A stretch of 64,000 nucleotides of DNA from Nitrospirota bacterium (GCA_016213935.1 JACQZG010000058.1:31872-95871), one strand, 5' to 3'. Counted from the stretch's first letter, positions 1 through 8,581 are shown. Made by a program: numbers and translations. Notes: a model not told the origin generated them from the sequence alone.

Positions 1-2
1 TC

Positions 3-653
3 GTGAGCTATATCTTTTCGTCAAATATCCCTGAGATAATCCCGTATCTTGCCTATGCCATCTTCAGGATACCTCTTCCGCTCACGATAATGCAGATATT
101 GGCTGTTGACCTTGGCACAGATATGCTGCCTGCTCTCGCTCTCGGCGCTGAAAAACCGTCGCCTGGGGTGATGAAGAGGCCTCCGCGCGGCCCTAAAGAA
201 CGGCTTTTGAATTTTCCGACATTAAGCAGAGCTTACCTGTTTCTCGGGCCGATTGAAGCCGCGGCAGGATTATTCGGATTTTTCTATGTGCTAAATTCAG
301 GCGGTTGGAAGTGGGGCGAGGCGCTCGCATCGGACAATACCTTATATATGCAGGCGACAACCGCGTGCCTTACGGCTATTGTCATTTCTCAGGCCGGCAA
401 TATCTTCGCGTGCCGCTCGATGAGGGAATCTGCCTTCAGCATCGGATTTTTCACGAACAGGCTGATATTCATAGGGATGGCCGTGGAATTAATCCTGCAG
501 TTGTTTATCGTCTATCACCCGTGGGGCAACGCGGTATTCGGCACTCACCCCATCGGATTTAGAATATGGTTTATGCTTGCGATCTTCGGCATCTCCCTCT
601 TCGCCGCGGAAGAATTGAGAAAGTATTTTGTAAGAAGATACAGCGTGGTTTAA
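3..653 (+). CDS. Cation-transporting P-type ATPase, C-terminal part (5' end outside window)
   Basis: This is the membrane end of a P2-type cation ATPase. Near residues 32-45 it reads DLGTDMLPALALG, matching the M6 cation-site segment of Ca2+/Na+-type pumps, followed by the family's MKRPPR turn. Further hydrophobic segments form the C-terminal membrane bundle. The phosphorylation and nucleotide domains lie upstream of the window, so the transported ion cannot be assigned. The frame is open at the left edge, so the GTG at position 3 is not taken as a true start. The stop lies 5 nt before the 3' end of the convergent tRNA-Leu. Confidence 0.88.
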   Translation: MSYIFSSNIPEIIPYLAYAIFRIPLPLTIMQILAVDLGTDMLPALALGAEKPSPGVMKRPPRGPKERLLNFPTLSRAYLFLGPIEAAAGLFGFFYVLNSGGWKWGEALASDNTLYMQATTACLTAIVISQAGNIFACRSMRESAFSIGFFTNRLIFIGMAVELILQLFIVYHPWGNAVFGTHPIGFRIWFMLAIFGISLFAAEELRKYFVRRYSVV

Positions 654-658
654 AAAGA

Positions 659-745
659 TGGTGCCGAAGGGGGGACTTGAACCCCCACGGGATTGCTCCC
701 ACTGCGCCCTGAACGCAGCGCGTCTGCCAGTTCCACCACTTCGGC
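659..745 (-). tRNA. tRNA-Leu(CAG)
   Basis: An 87-nt cloverleaf is visible on the minus strand. The acceptor GCCGAAG pairs with CTTCGGC, the anticodon stem CTGCG/CGCAG encloses the loop TTCAGGG (anticodon CAG), there is a long variable arm, the T loop reads GTTCAAGT, and the 3' CCA is encoded. Confidence 0.95.
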
Positions 746-758
746 TTATAAAGAAAAC

Positions 759-856
759 AGTTAAGAGTTGAGGGTTTAAAGTTGTCGGTAAAAAACCATT
801 ATATAAATAAACCAAACTACATTAACTTTACACTTTGAACTATTAACTCATAACTT
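759..856. repeat. Heptanucleotide tandem repeat tracts
   Basis: Two degenerate 7-nt-period tracts lie between tRNA-Leu and the lipoprotein gene. Positions 759-783 have units like AGTTAAG. Positions 822-856 hold five consecutive heptads with an AACT or CACT core (TTAACTT, TACACTT, TGAACTA and so on). They belong to a repeat class seen at many sites in this window. Confidence 0.6.
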
Positions 857-859
857 CTT

Positions 860-1285
860 TTAATTCATCCCGGGAACCTTGAGGGGGTTTGTGCCTTCAA
901 TGCGGATGAGTTTCATGGTATCTATATTGAAGACCATTGTGCTTACCCCCCTGTCCCTGCGGGTGCTGTTCTCCACCCTCCACGCGCCTTGCCAGTTGAG
1001 AAGGACTTTCACCTCAGGATCTGATATCCTCACGCTGCGCGGCGCAGAGAAGGATAATTCGGCATTCTCGAAATAGAGCCTGGCTGATACCGTCTTGAAG
1101 AGATCTTTATCAAGTTTCTGCTCCAATGCCGTAATGTCCTTGGCGACATACGCCTCCCTGACCGCGTTTACGGCATTCATGGCATTTGTGGCGACAACAG
1201 AATCATAAGAGGGCTGAATCTCATCTTTGCCGCACGCAAATGGGATAAGCGCTGTTATCAGGAGCAGGAAATATATATGTTTCAT
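860..1285 (-). CDS. Small lipoprotein of unknown function
   Basis: The 141-residue product begins with a basic/hydrophobic signal peptide ending in a lipobox-like ALIPFAC, so it is probably a lipid-anchored envelope protein. The chosen ATG is 27 nt inside the longest frame because GGAG lies just upstream and the signal peptide then starts at the first residues. The rest (EAYVAKDITALEQKL, then a strand-rich half with LNWQGAWRVE) resembles the size and pattern of NTF2/SnoaL-like folds, but this is weak. No neighbour gives a functional hint. Confidence 0.6.
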   Translation of the reverse strand: MKHIYFLLLITALIPFACGKDEIQPSYDSVVATNAMNAVNAVREAYVAKDITALEQKLDKDLFKTVSARLYFENAELSFSAPRSVRISDPEVKVLLNWQGAWRVENSTRRDRGVSTMVFNIDTMKLIRIEGTNPLKVPGMN

Positions 1286-1317
1286 TTTTCTCCGTATGAA
1301 GTTGACTTGCAATCTAT

Positions 1318-1400
1318 ACCCCCCTTAATCCCTGCCTACCGGACAGGCAGGCCCTACCCTCGATGGAGGGGAACATTCAGAGGCTTTGCTCCGGAATGAC
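1318..1400. repeat. Dispersed palindromic repeat fragment
   Basis: This intergenic stretch contains an imperfect palindrome, CCTGCCT and AGGCAGG around a 7-nt centre, flanked by CCCCTTAATCCC and a CCGGAATGACAA tail. Related motifs occur at 3915-4013 and 8345-8491. No gene is seen here. Confidence 0.45.
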
Positions 1401-1486
1401 AAATGATTAATGCATCGATCTATTCAGGATATCGCTGTTGAAGATTTTACATCTTTCAGAGATGCTTTTTCAATTAACGCCGTGAC

Positions 1487-1522
1487 AAAAAAAGAGGGCC
1501 CCGGATTAATGCCCGGGGCCCT
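1487..1522 (-). terminator. Rho-independent terminator of the pentahaem cytochrome gene
   Basis: On the minus strand a perfect 10-bp stem (AGGGCCCCGG with CCGGGGCCCT, loop 8 nt) is followed by seven T. It lies just after the TAG at 1536 and therefore ends the full read-through frame of the upstream cytochrome gene. Confidence 0.92.
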
Positions 1523-1535
1523 TTGGAGAAACCCC

Positions 1536-2750
1536 CTATTTTACGAAGTCGACTTTTTTGCTTACGGACTTTATAACAGATGAATGGCCGTCTTCATAAA
1601 GGTAGCCGAATGTCGCCTCGACTGTTACCGACTTTGTCCCTTCATTTAGAGGCAGAACATTTGTGTATGATTCGGTTTTAAGCGGCTCAAGGCCGAGGTC
1701 TATATGGGTCATTGCCGTGATGTCCCAGTCGTTAAGGCCGAGGTAGCCCTCCTTGTTTGAAGGCAGGTGAAGGTCATATACGGCATACTCTTCATTATGG
1801 GTAAAAACAACTTTGCCTTTGTCGTCTTTAACGGTCACATCCAGTGCCGTCTTGGGCATGTATATTCACCCATGCGGCATGCCGTGCCCGGATGTATTTG
1901 TCAGCTGTATGTTATAAACAATGGCCGGCACGATCTTGTTCTCAAGATGGTGTACGACATTGGAAGGGGTTACATCGAGCTTTATATCAATGGCATTCTT
2001 GGTGAAATCAACATCATATATGCCCGGAAACTTGTGGCTCTCCGCGTCGTTACCCTGCATGTGGCACTGCTGGCAGGTCTTGTCTCCGCCGTGAGTGAGG
2101 TACTTTTCTTTATAGCTTGAATAAATGGTTGGGCAGACAGATGAAGGCAGGTCTCCGCATCCATGGTGGCATGTCGCGCAGAACTCGGATTTTTTCAGAA
2201 AATCTGTTTTTACGGTCTCATATCCGAACTCTTCCTTATGCGGCGGTTCATCCGTTGAGATTCCCGGGGCATAAATCGTTTTCGCGGCAGGGTTTCCGTC
2301 AGGAGATCCTTTCTGGTTGTGACAGCCGAGGCAGTTTATGTTGAGCTTTGAGAGCTCCTTTATGGCATATGCTTTCTTGGTGGTGTCTATGTCATCAACA
2401 GCTGTCACAATAAGTTCGGCCACCTGGTTAACAAGCGCGTCTGATGCATTCTGTATCATTGGGGCATGGCAGGGAAGGCATATATCTTTTAAATCCCTTC
2501 TTTTCCCCTGTGACTTGTCAAGGCCGCTCAGTATGAACGTCCTGAATGTCCTGAGCACACGGGGGTCAACGATAGATTTGCCGTGCCATGACTCATGCGC
2601 GTTTTTGTAGATATCTTCGTGGCAGTCGGCGCACTTGGATGAATCATACGGCGCCACCAGCTCATCTATCGTATTGGCTTGTTCGGCGGATGCGTAAAGC
2701 GGGATTGAGATGACGGCCGCGAAGAGGATGAGGAGAAAAACCTTTTTCAT
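1536..2750 (-). CDS. Pentahaem cytochrome c, probable selenoprotein (in-frame TGA at 1866-1868)
   Basis: Secreted multihaem cytochrome c with a signal peptide (residues 1-22) and five CxxCH haem sites at residues 40-44, 91-95, 140-144, 191-195 and 226-230. The start is the ATG at 2750, preceded by AAAGGAGG at 7 nt; an ATG further upstream lacks such a site. The frame continues through a single TGA (codon 295), directly after the SGHGMPHG motif, and 109 further codons stay open to a TAG followed by a strong terminator. The downstream part is a beta-rich domain (LDVTVKDDKGKVVF). A hairpin 15 nt after the TGA fits a bacterial SECIS. I read TGA as selenocysteine; the alternatives are a nonsense mutation or sequence error splitting the gene into 1866-2750 and 1536-1859. 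Electron transfer is inferred from the haems; partner and substrate are unknown. Confidence 0.78.
1831..1850 (-). promoter_or_regulatory. Candidate bacterial SECIS hairpin
   Basis: On the minus strand the 20-nt sequence folds as ACGG-CAC, loop TGGAT, GTG-A-CCGT: seven pairs with one bulged A and a five-base apical loop whose second base is G. It begins 15 nt after the in-frame TGA, so the apical loop lies 22 nt from it. This geometry agrees with the known bacterial SECIS layout (short stem, small loop with G in its first two bases, about 16-37 nt from UGA). Confidence 0.6.
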
Positions 2751-2932
2751 TTTTGAACCTCCTTTTATGGATTTATTGAAGTTGACCGGTTTATTCAGCA
2801 AGATAACTGGAATCATTTCAAAAACTTTGCGATAAACAGAACCAATTATAAATTAACAGGCGGATTTTATGTCAAGGCATTATTAATAATAGCGTAATTA
2901 GGAATCTTTATTATTTTAATGATAAAGCGCGT

Positions 2933-2961
2933 TTGAATATTTTACCGCTTGCCTGTAATAT
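2933..2961 (+). promoter_or_regulatory. Possible sigma70 promoter for hisG
   Basis: TTGAAT (2933-2938) and TAATAT (2956-2961) are separated by 17 nt in an AT-rich stretch upstream of hisG. Each matches four of six consensus bases, so the assignment is tentative. Confidence 0.35.
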
Positions 2962-3005
2962 AATACAAAAACTGATAATACAGCCATAAAACGGGTGAAA
3001 ATAAA

Positions 3006-3881
3006 ATGAAAAAGGTGCTTAAACTCGGGCTTCCCAAGGGGAGCCTTCAGGAATCCACGTTCAAGCTTTTCAAAAAGGCCGGCTACAGCATATCCATTGA
3101 TTCGCGTTCTTATTATCCGTCGTTTGACGATGTTGAGATAGAGGCGCTTCTTATCAGGGCGCAGGAGATGGCCAGGTATGTTGATGACGGCGTTCTTGAC
3201 GCGGGCCTCACGGGGAAAGACTGGGTGCTTGAACAGGACGCTGATGTGGTCGAAGTCGCGGAGCTCAATTATGCCAAAGGAGGGCTGAGGCCTGTCAAAT
3301 GGGTGATTGCCGTGCCTAATGATTCGACGATAAAGAAGGTCAGCGACCTGCAGGGCAAGCGCGTTGCCACGGAGCTTGTGGGTTTTACTTCAAAATACCT
3401 GAAGTCAAAGGGCATAAAGGCTCAGATAGATTTCTCATGGGGCGCCACCGAGGTGAAGCCGCCTTATCTTTGCGACGCGATTGTCGAACTCACCGAGACA
3501 GGGACATCTCTCAAGGCGAATAACCTGAGGATAATCGACACCATACTCCAGTCCAGCACAAGGTTCATCGCCAATAAAAGCGCATGGAAGGATAAGTGGA
3601 AGAAACAGAAGATGGAGAATATCGTGCTTCTTCTCAAGGGCGCGCTCGCGGCGGAGGAGAAGGTCGGCCTCAAGATGAATGTCCCGGACAAGTCTCTCAA
3701 AAAGGTGATGAGCCTTCTTCCTTCAATGCACTCCCCAACGGTTTCAATGCTTTCGGATGAGGGGTGGCGCGCTCTCGAGGTGATGATAGAGGAGAAGACG
3801 GTCAGAGACCTTATTCCCAAGCTCAAGTCAGCAGGCGCGGAAGGAATAATCGAATACCCGCTTAACAAGGTTATACCTTAA
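3006..3881 (+). CDS. hisG: ATP phosphoribosyltransferase, long form
   Basis: First enzyme of histidine synthesis: it joins ATP and PRPP to give phosphoribosyl-ATP. At 291 residues it is the long form with a C-terminal ACT-like regulatory domain (about residues 215-290, [20 protein letters not shown]), which in the family gives histidine feedback and does not need HisZ. The N-terminal catalytic part shows [12 protein letters not shown] at the start and the PRPP-binding segment [15 protein letters not shown]. hisC and hisB follow on the same strand, separated from hisG by a repeat element and a small cytochrome gene. Confidence 0.96.
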   Translation: MKKVLKLGLPKGSLQESTFKLFKKAGYSISIDSRSYYPSFDDVEIEALLIRAQEMARYVDDGVLDAGLTGKDWVLEQDADVVEVAELNYAKGGLRPVKWVIAVPNDSTIKKVSDLQGKRVATELVGFTSKYLKSKGIKAQIDFSWGATEVKPPYLCDAIVELTETGTSLKANNLRIIDTILQSSTRFIANKSAWKDKWKKQKMENIVLLLKGALAAEEKVGLKMNVPDKSLKKVMSLLPSMHSPTVSMLSDEGWRALEVMIEEKTVRDLIPKLKSAGAEGIIEYPLNKVIP

Positions 3882-3914
3882 CAGGCGGCTGAAAAAGCCG
3901 GGAAATACACAAGT

Positions 3915-4013
3915 TGTCATTCTGAGCCTGCCTGCCGGCAGGTTCCGTCATTTAAGGACGAAGAATCTCAGATTGCCAATAAGTTGAGACCCTTCGACAA
4001 GCTCAGGGTGACA
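3915..4013. repeat. MITE-like dispersed element, copy 1
   Basis: A 99-bp element is bounded by inverted ends TGTCATTCTGAGC and GCTCAGGGTGACA (11 of 13 pair) and contains an internal palindrome (CCTGCCGGCAGG) and GACGAAGAATCT. A related copy lies at 55037-55130. It separates hisG from the downstream cytochrome. Confidence 0.6.
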
Positions 4014-4063
4014 TGCAGAAACACTTTTTTTGAAACCTTTTAAACAGATAAGGAGGGTTTGAC

Positions 4064-4345
4064 ATGAAACTTATAACGGCGGTTTTTGCGGTTTTGATGC
4101 TTTCCTTGCCGGGAATAAGCGCGTGCGCGGATGAGAAGGCCGCTGTTGACGCCAAGGCGCTTTTCGAAGCGAAGTGCAGCCAGTGCCACAGCATTGACAG
4201 GCCCAAGTCAAAGAAGAAGACTGAGGCCGAATGGGAAAAGACAGTTATGAGGATGAAGAACCAGAACGGCTGCGACATCTCTGATGAAGAGGCAAAGATA
4301 ATCATTAAATATCTGAGCGAAACTTACGGCAAAGAAGCTCATTAA
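4064..4345 (+). CDS. Small monohaem cytochrome c
   Basis: A 93-residue secreted protein with a signal peptide (cleavage likely near ISACA-DEKA) and one haem site CSQCH around residues 38-42. The rest is short and helical, with KSKKKTEAEWEKTVMRMKNQNGCDISDEEAKIIIKYL resembling the single-haem domains found beside quinohaemoprotein dehydrogenases; a Met in that helix could be the distal ligand. The start has AAGGAGG upstream. Its TAA shares one base with the ATG of hisC (TAATG), so the two are likely translated together although they have no obvious shared role. Confidence 0.85.
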   Translation: MKLITAVFAVLMLSLPGISACADEKAAVDAKALFEAKCSQCHSIDRPKSKKKTEAEWEKTVMRMKNQNGCDISDEEAKIIIKYLSETYGKEAH

Positions 4346-5394
4346 TGAATATCAAGGAACTCGTAAAACCGAATATCCGCTCTCTCCGCGCGTATCATGC
4401 CGAGGATCTTCCGTGCCGCGCCAAGCTCGATGCCAATGAGAGCCCGTATCCTGCGCTCAGCAGTCAGCAGTCAGCAGTCAGCGTTAAGAATGCACTGCAA
4501 TCATTGAACCGTTATCCCGACCCGCAGGCAATTTCACTCAGAAAACTGCTCGCGACGGGATTAAAAGTCAAGCCCCAGAACATTCTCCACGGGAACGGCT
4601 CTGACGAGCTTATACAGAGCCTTATCGCAACCTTCGGCGGCCCTGTTCTCTATCCCGTGCCGACATTTTCCATGTACGGCATCATAGCGCAGTCTTTAGG
4701 CGAGAGGCGCGGCGCGGTGCCGCTTGACGAAAAGTTTGACCTTGATATTGACAAATTTCTCGATGCCATAAAAAAGAGGAACCCGAAGCTCATCTTTCTC
4801 AGCTCCCCGAACAATCCTACGGGCAATTCTTTTTCTTATGACAGAATACTTAAGATAATAAAACGTTCAAACGGGATTGTGGTTGTTGACGAGGCATATC
4901 AGCCTTTTTCATCAAAGAAGAGTTTTATTCCCATGCTTAAAAAGCATAAGAACCTTGTCATATTGAGGACAATGAGCAAGACAGGGCTTGCGGCCCTGAG
5001 AGTCGGCTTTATGATAACTCATGAGGATATAGTGAATGAGGTGAACAAGGTGAGGCTTCCGTTCAACCTCAACTCACTCTCCCAGAAGCTTGCGGCCGCC
5101 GCTCTCTCGGATGAAAAGCCGATACTCGCCAATGTGAAGGGTATAATATCAGAGAGGAAGAGGCTCATGAGGGAGATGAAGAAGATAAAAGGCATCATCC
5201 CTTATCCGTCTGACGCAAATTTTATTTTATTTAAGGTTGAGGATTCCGATATAATTCACAGGATGCTTCTTAAGAAGGGCGTGCTCGTAAGGAATATGAG
5301 GGGCGTGGTTGACGGCTGCCTGAGGGTGACGGCCGGGACGCCGGGGGAGAACTCTGAATTCCTACGAATGCTTAAACAATTAATGACAAAATGA
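4345..5394 (+). CDS. hisC: Histidinol-phosphate aminotransferase
   Basis: PLP-dependent class I/II aminotransferase that converts imidazole-acetol phosphate to histidinol phosphate. Visible family features are LDANESPYP at the start, GNGSDELIQ, SSPNNPTGN, VVDEAYQPF and the lysine segment LRTMSKTGLAALRVG. Length (349) is normal. Residues around 37-46 (SSQQSAVSV) are encoded by a heptanucleotide tandem repeat, an insertion in a variable stretch. The start overlaps the stop of the preceding cytochrome gene by one base and has no separate strong ribosome site. hisB follows after 21 nt. Confidence 0.95.
   Translation: MNIKELVKPNIRSLRAYHAEDLPCRAKLDANESPYPALSSQQSAVSVKNALQSLNRYPDPQAISLRKLLATGLKVKPQNILHGNGSDELIQSLIATFGGPVLYPVPTFSMYGIIAQSLGERRGAVPLDEKFDLDIDKFLDAIKKRNPKLIFLSSPNNPTGNSFSYDRILKIIKRSNGIVVVDEAYQPFSSKKSFIPMLKKHKNLVILRTMSKTGLAALRVGFMITHEDIVNEVNKVRLPFNLNSLSQKLAAAALSDEKPILANVKGIISERKRLMREMKKIKGIIPYPSDANFILFKVEDSDIIHRMLLKKGVLVRNMRGVVDGCLRVTAGTPGENSEFLRMLKQLMTK
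4453..4483 (+). repeat. Heptanucleotide repeat inside hisC
   Basis: One GCGCTCA unit is followed by three exact GCAGTCA units and a partial one, in the hisC reading frame. It adds about ten residues of low complexity without breaking the frame. Confidence 0.85.
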
Positions 5395-5415
5395 CATATC
5401 CCGTGAGGAGGAAAG

Positions 5416-6009
5416 ATGCCGAGAAGAGCTAAGGTTGAGAGGAAGACAAAAGAGACGAATATCAGGGCAAGCATCAATCTTGACGGCAAAGGCAGTTATA
5501 AAGTAAACACATCGCTTCCTTTTGTTGACCACATGCTGAGCCTCATGTCAAAACACGGGCATCTTGACCTTACGGTAGAGGCAAAGGGCGATATTGATGT
5601 GGACTATCATCATCTCGTCGAAGACCTCGGGATAGTCCTCGGCTCCGCGATAAAAGGCGCGCTCGGCGGCAAAGAGGGCATAAGGAGGTACGGCGAATCT
5701 TTTACGCCTATGGATGAGAGCCTCGCGCAGGTCGCGATAGACCTGAGCGGAAGGCCGTTCCTCGTTTATAATGTGAAGCTTCCGAGAGGAGGAAGGCGCA
5801 TAAAAGATATTGACGTCTCTCTGTTCGAAGACTTTTTCAGGTCTGTATCAAATACGGCAGGGATGAACCTTCATATAAATCTCAGTTACGGCCGCGATCT
5901 GCATCATATATTCGAGGCGATCTTCAAAGGGTTCGGCAGGGCGCTTCAGCATGCCGCCGCGCTTCATCCCGGAAGAAAGGGCGTGCCCTCGACTAAAGGC
6001 GTGCTGTAA
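5416..6009 (+). CDS. hisB: Imidazoleglycerol-phosphate dehydratase
   Basis: Manganese-dependent dehydratase of histidine synthesis, the step just before HisC. The 197-residue protein carries both duplicated metal-binding halves, with [26 protein letters not shown] and, in the second half, [19 protein letters not shown]. It has no HAD phosphatase part, so it is the monofunctional type. A GGAGG ribosome site precedes the ATG. It is the last his gene here; hisH, hisA, hisF and hisI are not in the window. Confidence 0.96.
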   Translation: MPRRAKVERKTKETNIRASINLDGKGSYKVNTSLPFVDHMLSLMSKHGHLDLTVEAKGDIDVDYHHLVEDLGIVLGSAIKGALGGKEGIRRYGESFTPMDESLAQVAIDLSGRPFLVYNVKLPRGGRRIKDIDVSLFEDFFRSVSNTAGMNLHINLSYGRDLHHIFEAIFKGFGRALQHAAALHPGRKGVPSTKGVL

Positions 6010-6028
6010 GCAGGCAAGGCAGGATAGG

Positions 6029-7066
6029 TCAGGCCGGTTTCTTCCCGCCCTGCGTTTCCGAAAGCTCTTTTATGGACACGTGGTCTTTTACCGCGAATAT
6101 CGTTCCTGCCGCGACAGTCAAACCCATGGAAACAACCCACAGCACAATCCCGTAGCTTGCGGCAGTCTCTTTAGGCAGTTTGAATATCTCGTGGAGCGCG
6201 AATACGCACGCCGCCTGAAAAGGGCCGAGGAATCCGGGTGCCGGGAATAAAGTTGATAACGCGACTGAAAGGTTGAGTATCAGCAGAGAAGAGAGTACGG
6301 GTATTTTGCCCGCGAATCCAAAGGCGTAATAAACCGGCAAGCATGTGACAGTGAGGCATACCCAAATGAGGAAAGAGAAGAATATCGAGGCAAAAAATCC
6401 TTTTTTGTCTTTAAGGATGCTGAGCCCTTCGGTAAAGGCGTTTACCAGTTCGATTATCTTTAATCCGAATCTGTCCGGGAGCGGCCTTATGAAGAGGCGG
6501 ACGAACTTCATGGCGGATTCGTTTTTGTAAATCAATAAGCACATGAAGGCAAAAAGTATGACCGAGAGGGCGAGGCTTATCCACCCGAACGCGATGATGT
6601 TCCTCACTATCGCGCCTGAGTCAGGGCTCCCCTGCGCGAGTATATCGGCGTAAAAGAACATTATAGACAGGAGCATCAGGAGCACCATTGACATGTCAAA
6701 TAATCTTTCGACGAATATTGTCGCGAAGGCGGCGCTGAACCTGACATTCTCTTTGCTCCCGAGGACATAAGCCCTTATCAGCTCGCCTGCGCGGGCGGGA
6801 AGCATATTGGCCATAAAGCCTATAAAGAGCGGGGAGAAGATATTTTTGACCGGGATATTTTTGACCGGCCTTAATAAATAATGCCATCTCACCGCCCTGA
6901 AGAAATAGGTTATCATCACAAGCGCGGCCGCGGGCAAGAGGTAAAGGTAATCGGCCTTCGCAAGTTCATTATAAAGCAGGGAAAAACTTACGCCCTGAAA
7001 CGCGTACCAGAGAGAGAGAACGATAATGATTATGCTGATTATAAGATGAAGGATTTTTTTGCGCAT
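6029..7066 (-). CDS. YbhN/AglD-type integral membrane flippase-like protein (UPF0104)
   Basis: A 345-residue polytopic membrane protein with about eight hydrophobic segments. It matches the lysylphosphatidylglycerol synthase TM/UPF0104 family: RAVRWHYLL early, PARAGELIRAYVLG, then EGLSILKD and FPAPGFLGPFQAACVFAL. In the family the PARAGE and PGG/PGF motifs are typical; members are linked to lipid or glycan translocation. There is no catalytic MprF domain. It converges on hisB and no partner gene fixes the substrate. Confidence 0.8.
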   Translation of the reverse strand: MRKKILHLIISIIIIVLSLWYAFQGVSFSLLYNELAKADYLYLLPAAALVMITYFFRAVRWHYLLRPVKNIPVKNIFSPLFIGFMANMLPARAGELIRAYVLGSKENVRFSAAFATIFVERLFDMSMVLLMLLSIMFFYADILAQGSPDSGAIVRNIIAFGWISLALSVILFAFMCLLIYKNESAMKFVRLFIRPLPDRFGLKIIELVNAFTEGLSILKDKKGFFASIFFSFLIWVCLTVTCLPVYYAFGFAGKIPVLSSLLILNLSVALSTLFPAPGFLGPFQAACVFALHEIFKLPKETAASYGIVLWVVSMGLTVAAGTIFAVKDHVSIKELSETQGGKKPA

Positions 7067-7165
7067 GGTCTAATATAGCAGGAAGAGGGGTTGAATGTCT
7101 TATGCGCGAATATAATTTCTATTTCTGTGTTTCAGGTTTTCTTGCGGAAAGCATACTTGCCGTCA

Positions 7166-8326
7166 TTAACCCAGAATACCCCTCTTTGACAAAGAGGGAA
7201 TAATTTCTCTGAATGCTTTAATAGCGGAGTCAATATCTCTCATTGAATTACCGATCCCGAGCGATATCCTGACCGTGCAGAGAGCTTCTTCAGCGGTCAG
7301 TCCCATGGCCAGCAGTATTCCCGATGGTTTCGGAGAACCCGCATGGCAAGCAGACCCGGCTGATATTGATATGCCTTTTTTGTCGAGTTCCGCGACAAAC
7401 GCACCGCCGTTTATTCCGGGCAAAGTAATGCTGATAGTGTTAGGCAGCCTGAATCTTTTATCGCCGTTAATTCTCGCCTTTGGAAAAAGTTTATGCATAT
7501 CTTTTTCAAGCCTGTCCCGCAGGGCCTTGACCCGTTTCATTTGAGGAAGATTCTTACGCGCAAGTTCAGCCGCCGTTCCAAGCCCGGCAATGCCGATAAC
7601 GTTTTCAGTGCCCGCGCGTAATCCATGCTCCTGCCCACCGCCGTGTATCAGCGGCTCCATTACGATACCTTTTCTGACATATAACGCACCGGCTCCCTTC
7701 GGCCCGTAAAATTTATGCGCTGAGAGCGACAGAAGATCAACGCCGAGTTTTTTCACATCAACAGGTATCTTGCCTATGGCCTGTGTTGCGTCAGTGTGAA
7801 AAAGCACACCGTTTTTTTTCGCAACGGCCGCTAATTCTTTTATCGGCTGGATGACGCCTGTCTCATTATTGGCAGTCATTACAGAGACGAGAGATGTTTT
7901 CTTTGTAACTACCGTTGCGAGATCCTCAGGGTTCACCCTGCCGGATTTGCCGGCTTTCAGGTAAGAGACATCGATGCCTTTTTTTTCAAGAACTCTGCAT
8001 GTGTCAAGCACGGAAGGATGTTCGATCAAAGAGGTTATTATGTGGTTTTTATCTTTGATATTTGCAAATGCAATGCTCTTTAACACATGGTTATTTGCTT
8101 CTGAACCGCTGCCTTCGAATATGATGCAGTCTGCACAGCCGTTTAGAAGGTTAGAAACGCTTGCCCTTGCTCTATCAACAATCTGCCTTGCGGCCATTCC
8201 TTCCATATATGCGCTTGACGGGTTGCCGAAGATGTTCTCCATAGTATCACACATCGCCTCTTTCACCTCAGGAGCGAGAGGGGTGGTGGCGTTATGGTCA
8301 AAGTATATTCTTTTATTTTTTAGCAT
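7166..8326 (-). CDS. Cysteine desulfurase (NifS/IscS family)
   Basis: PLP enzyme that takes sulfur from cysteine to form an enzyme persulfide and alanine. Motifs seen are YFDHNATTPL, GSGSEANN, the ATQAIGKIPVD aspartate region, SAHKFYGPKGAG with the PLP lysine, RAGTENV, and the mobile loop SAGSACHAGSP with the sulfur-accepting cysteine. The start is set at MLKNKRIYFDHN; a longer TTG frame adds 11 residues. No IscU or NifU lies nearby, so the recipient is unknown. Confidence 0.9.
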   Translation of the reverse strand: MLKNKRIYFDHNATTPLAPEVKEAMCDTMENIFGNPSSAYMEGMAARQIVDRARASVSNLLNGCADCIIFEGSGSEANNHVLKSIAFANIKDKNHIITSLIEHPSVLDTCRVLEKKGIDVSYLKAGKSGRVNPEDLATVVTKKTSLVSVMTANNETGVIQPIKELAAVAKKNGVLFHTDATQAIGKIPVDVKKLGVDLLSLSAHKFYGPKGAGALYVRKGIVMEPLIHGGGQEHGLRAGTENVIGIAGLGTAAELARKNLPQMKRVKALRDRLEKDMHKLFPKARINGDKRFRLPNTISITLPGINGGAFVAELDKKGISISAGSACHAGSPKPSGILLAMGLTAEEALCTVRISLGIGNSMRDIDSAIKAFREIIPSLSKRGILG

Positions 8327-8344
8327 AAGCAGCCTATTTAGAGC

Positions 8345-8491
8345 CTGTTTATAAATCAAAGGATTGTCATCCTCGGGTTTGACCCGGGGATCCAGAACAC
8401 ATCGAAAACACTGGATTCCCGATTATCGACTCGTCGATTCGCCGAGGCGAAAGGATTTCGGGAATGACAGATAAACCAAGTTTATAAACTG
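8345..8491. repeat. MITE-like element with terminal inverted repeats
   Basis: The 147-bp stretch between the cysteine desulfurase and nfo begins CTGTTTATAAA and ends TTTATAAACTG, inverted repeats with one mismatch. Inside are further palindromes (CCTCGGGTTTGACCCGGGG; ATTCCCGA with TCGGGAAT). No coding potential is seen. Confidence 0.55.
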
Positions 8492-8539
8492 ATTTCATTT
8501 AGAATAATATATAAGTGCTACAATGTCTAATATTAGTCA

Positions 8540-8574
8540 TTAACCTATAACTTTCAACTTTTAACCTTTAACTT
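8540..8574. repeat. Heptanucleotide repeat abutting nfo
   Basis: Five consecutive heptads with a TAACYT/CAACTT core run up to 8 nt from the nfo ATG. They occupy the position where a ribosome binding site would be expected, and none is recognisable there. Confidence 0.7.
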
Positions 8575-8581
8575 TTTTATT

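Noticed and set aside
1536..1859. Separate 107-residue gene downstream of the cytochrome
   Set aside because: It has no signal peptide or ribosome site, begins three codons after the TGA in the same frame, and continues the cytochrome domain up to its terminator. It is taken as the read-through part.
3886..3901. Terminator after hisG
   Set aside because: A short CGGCT/AGCCG stem is present but no T tract follows.
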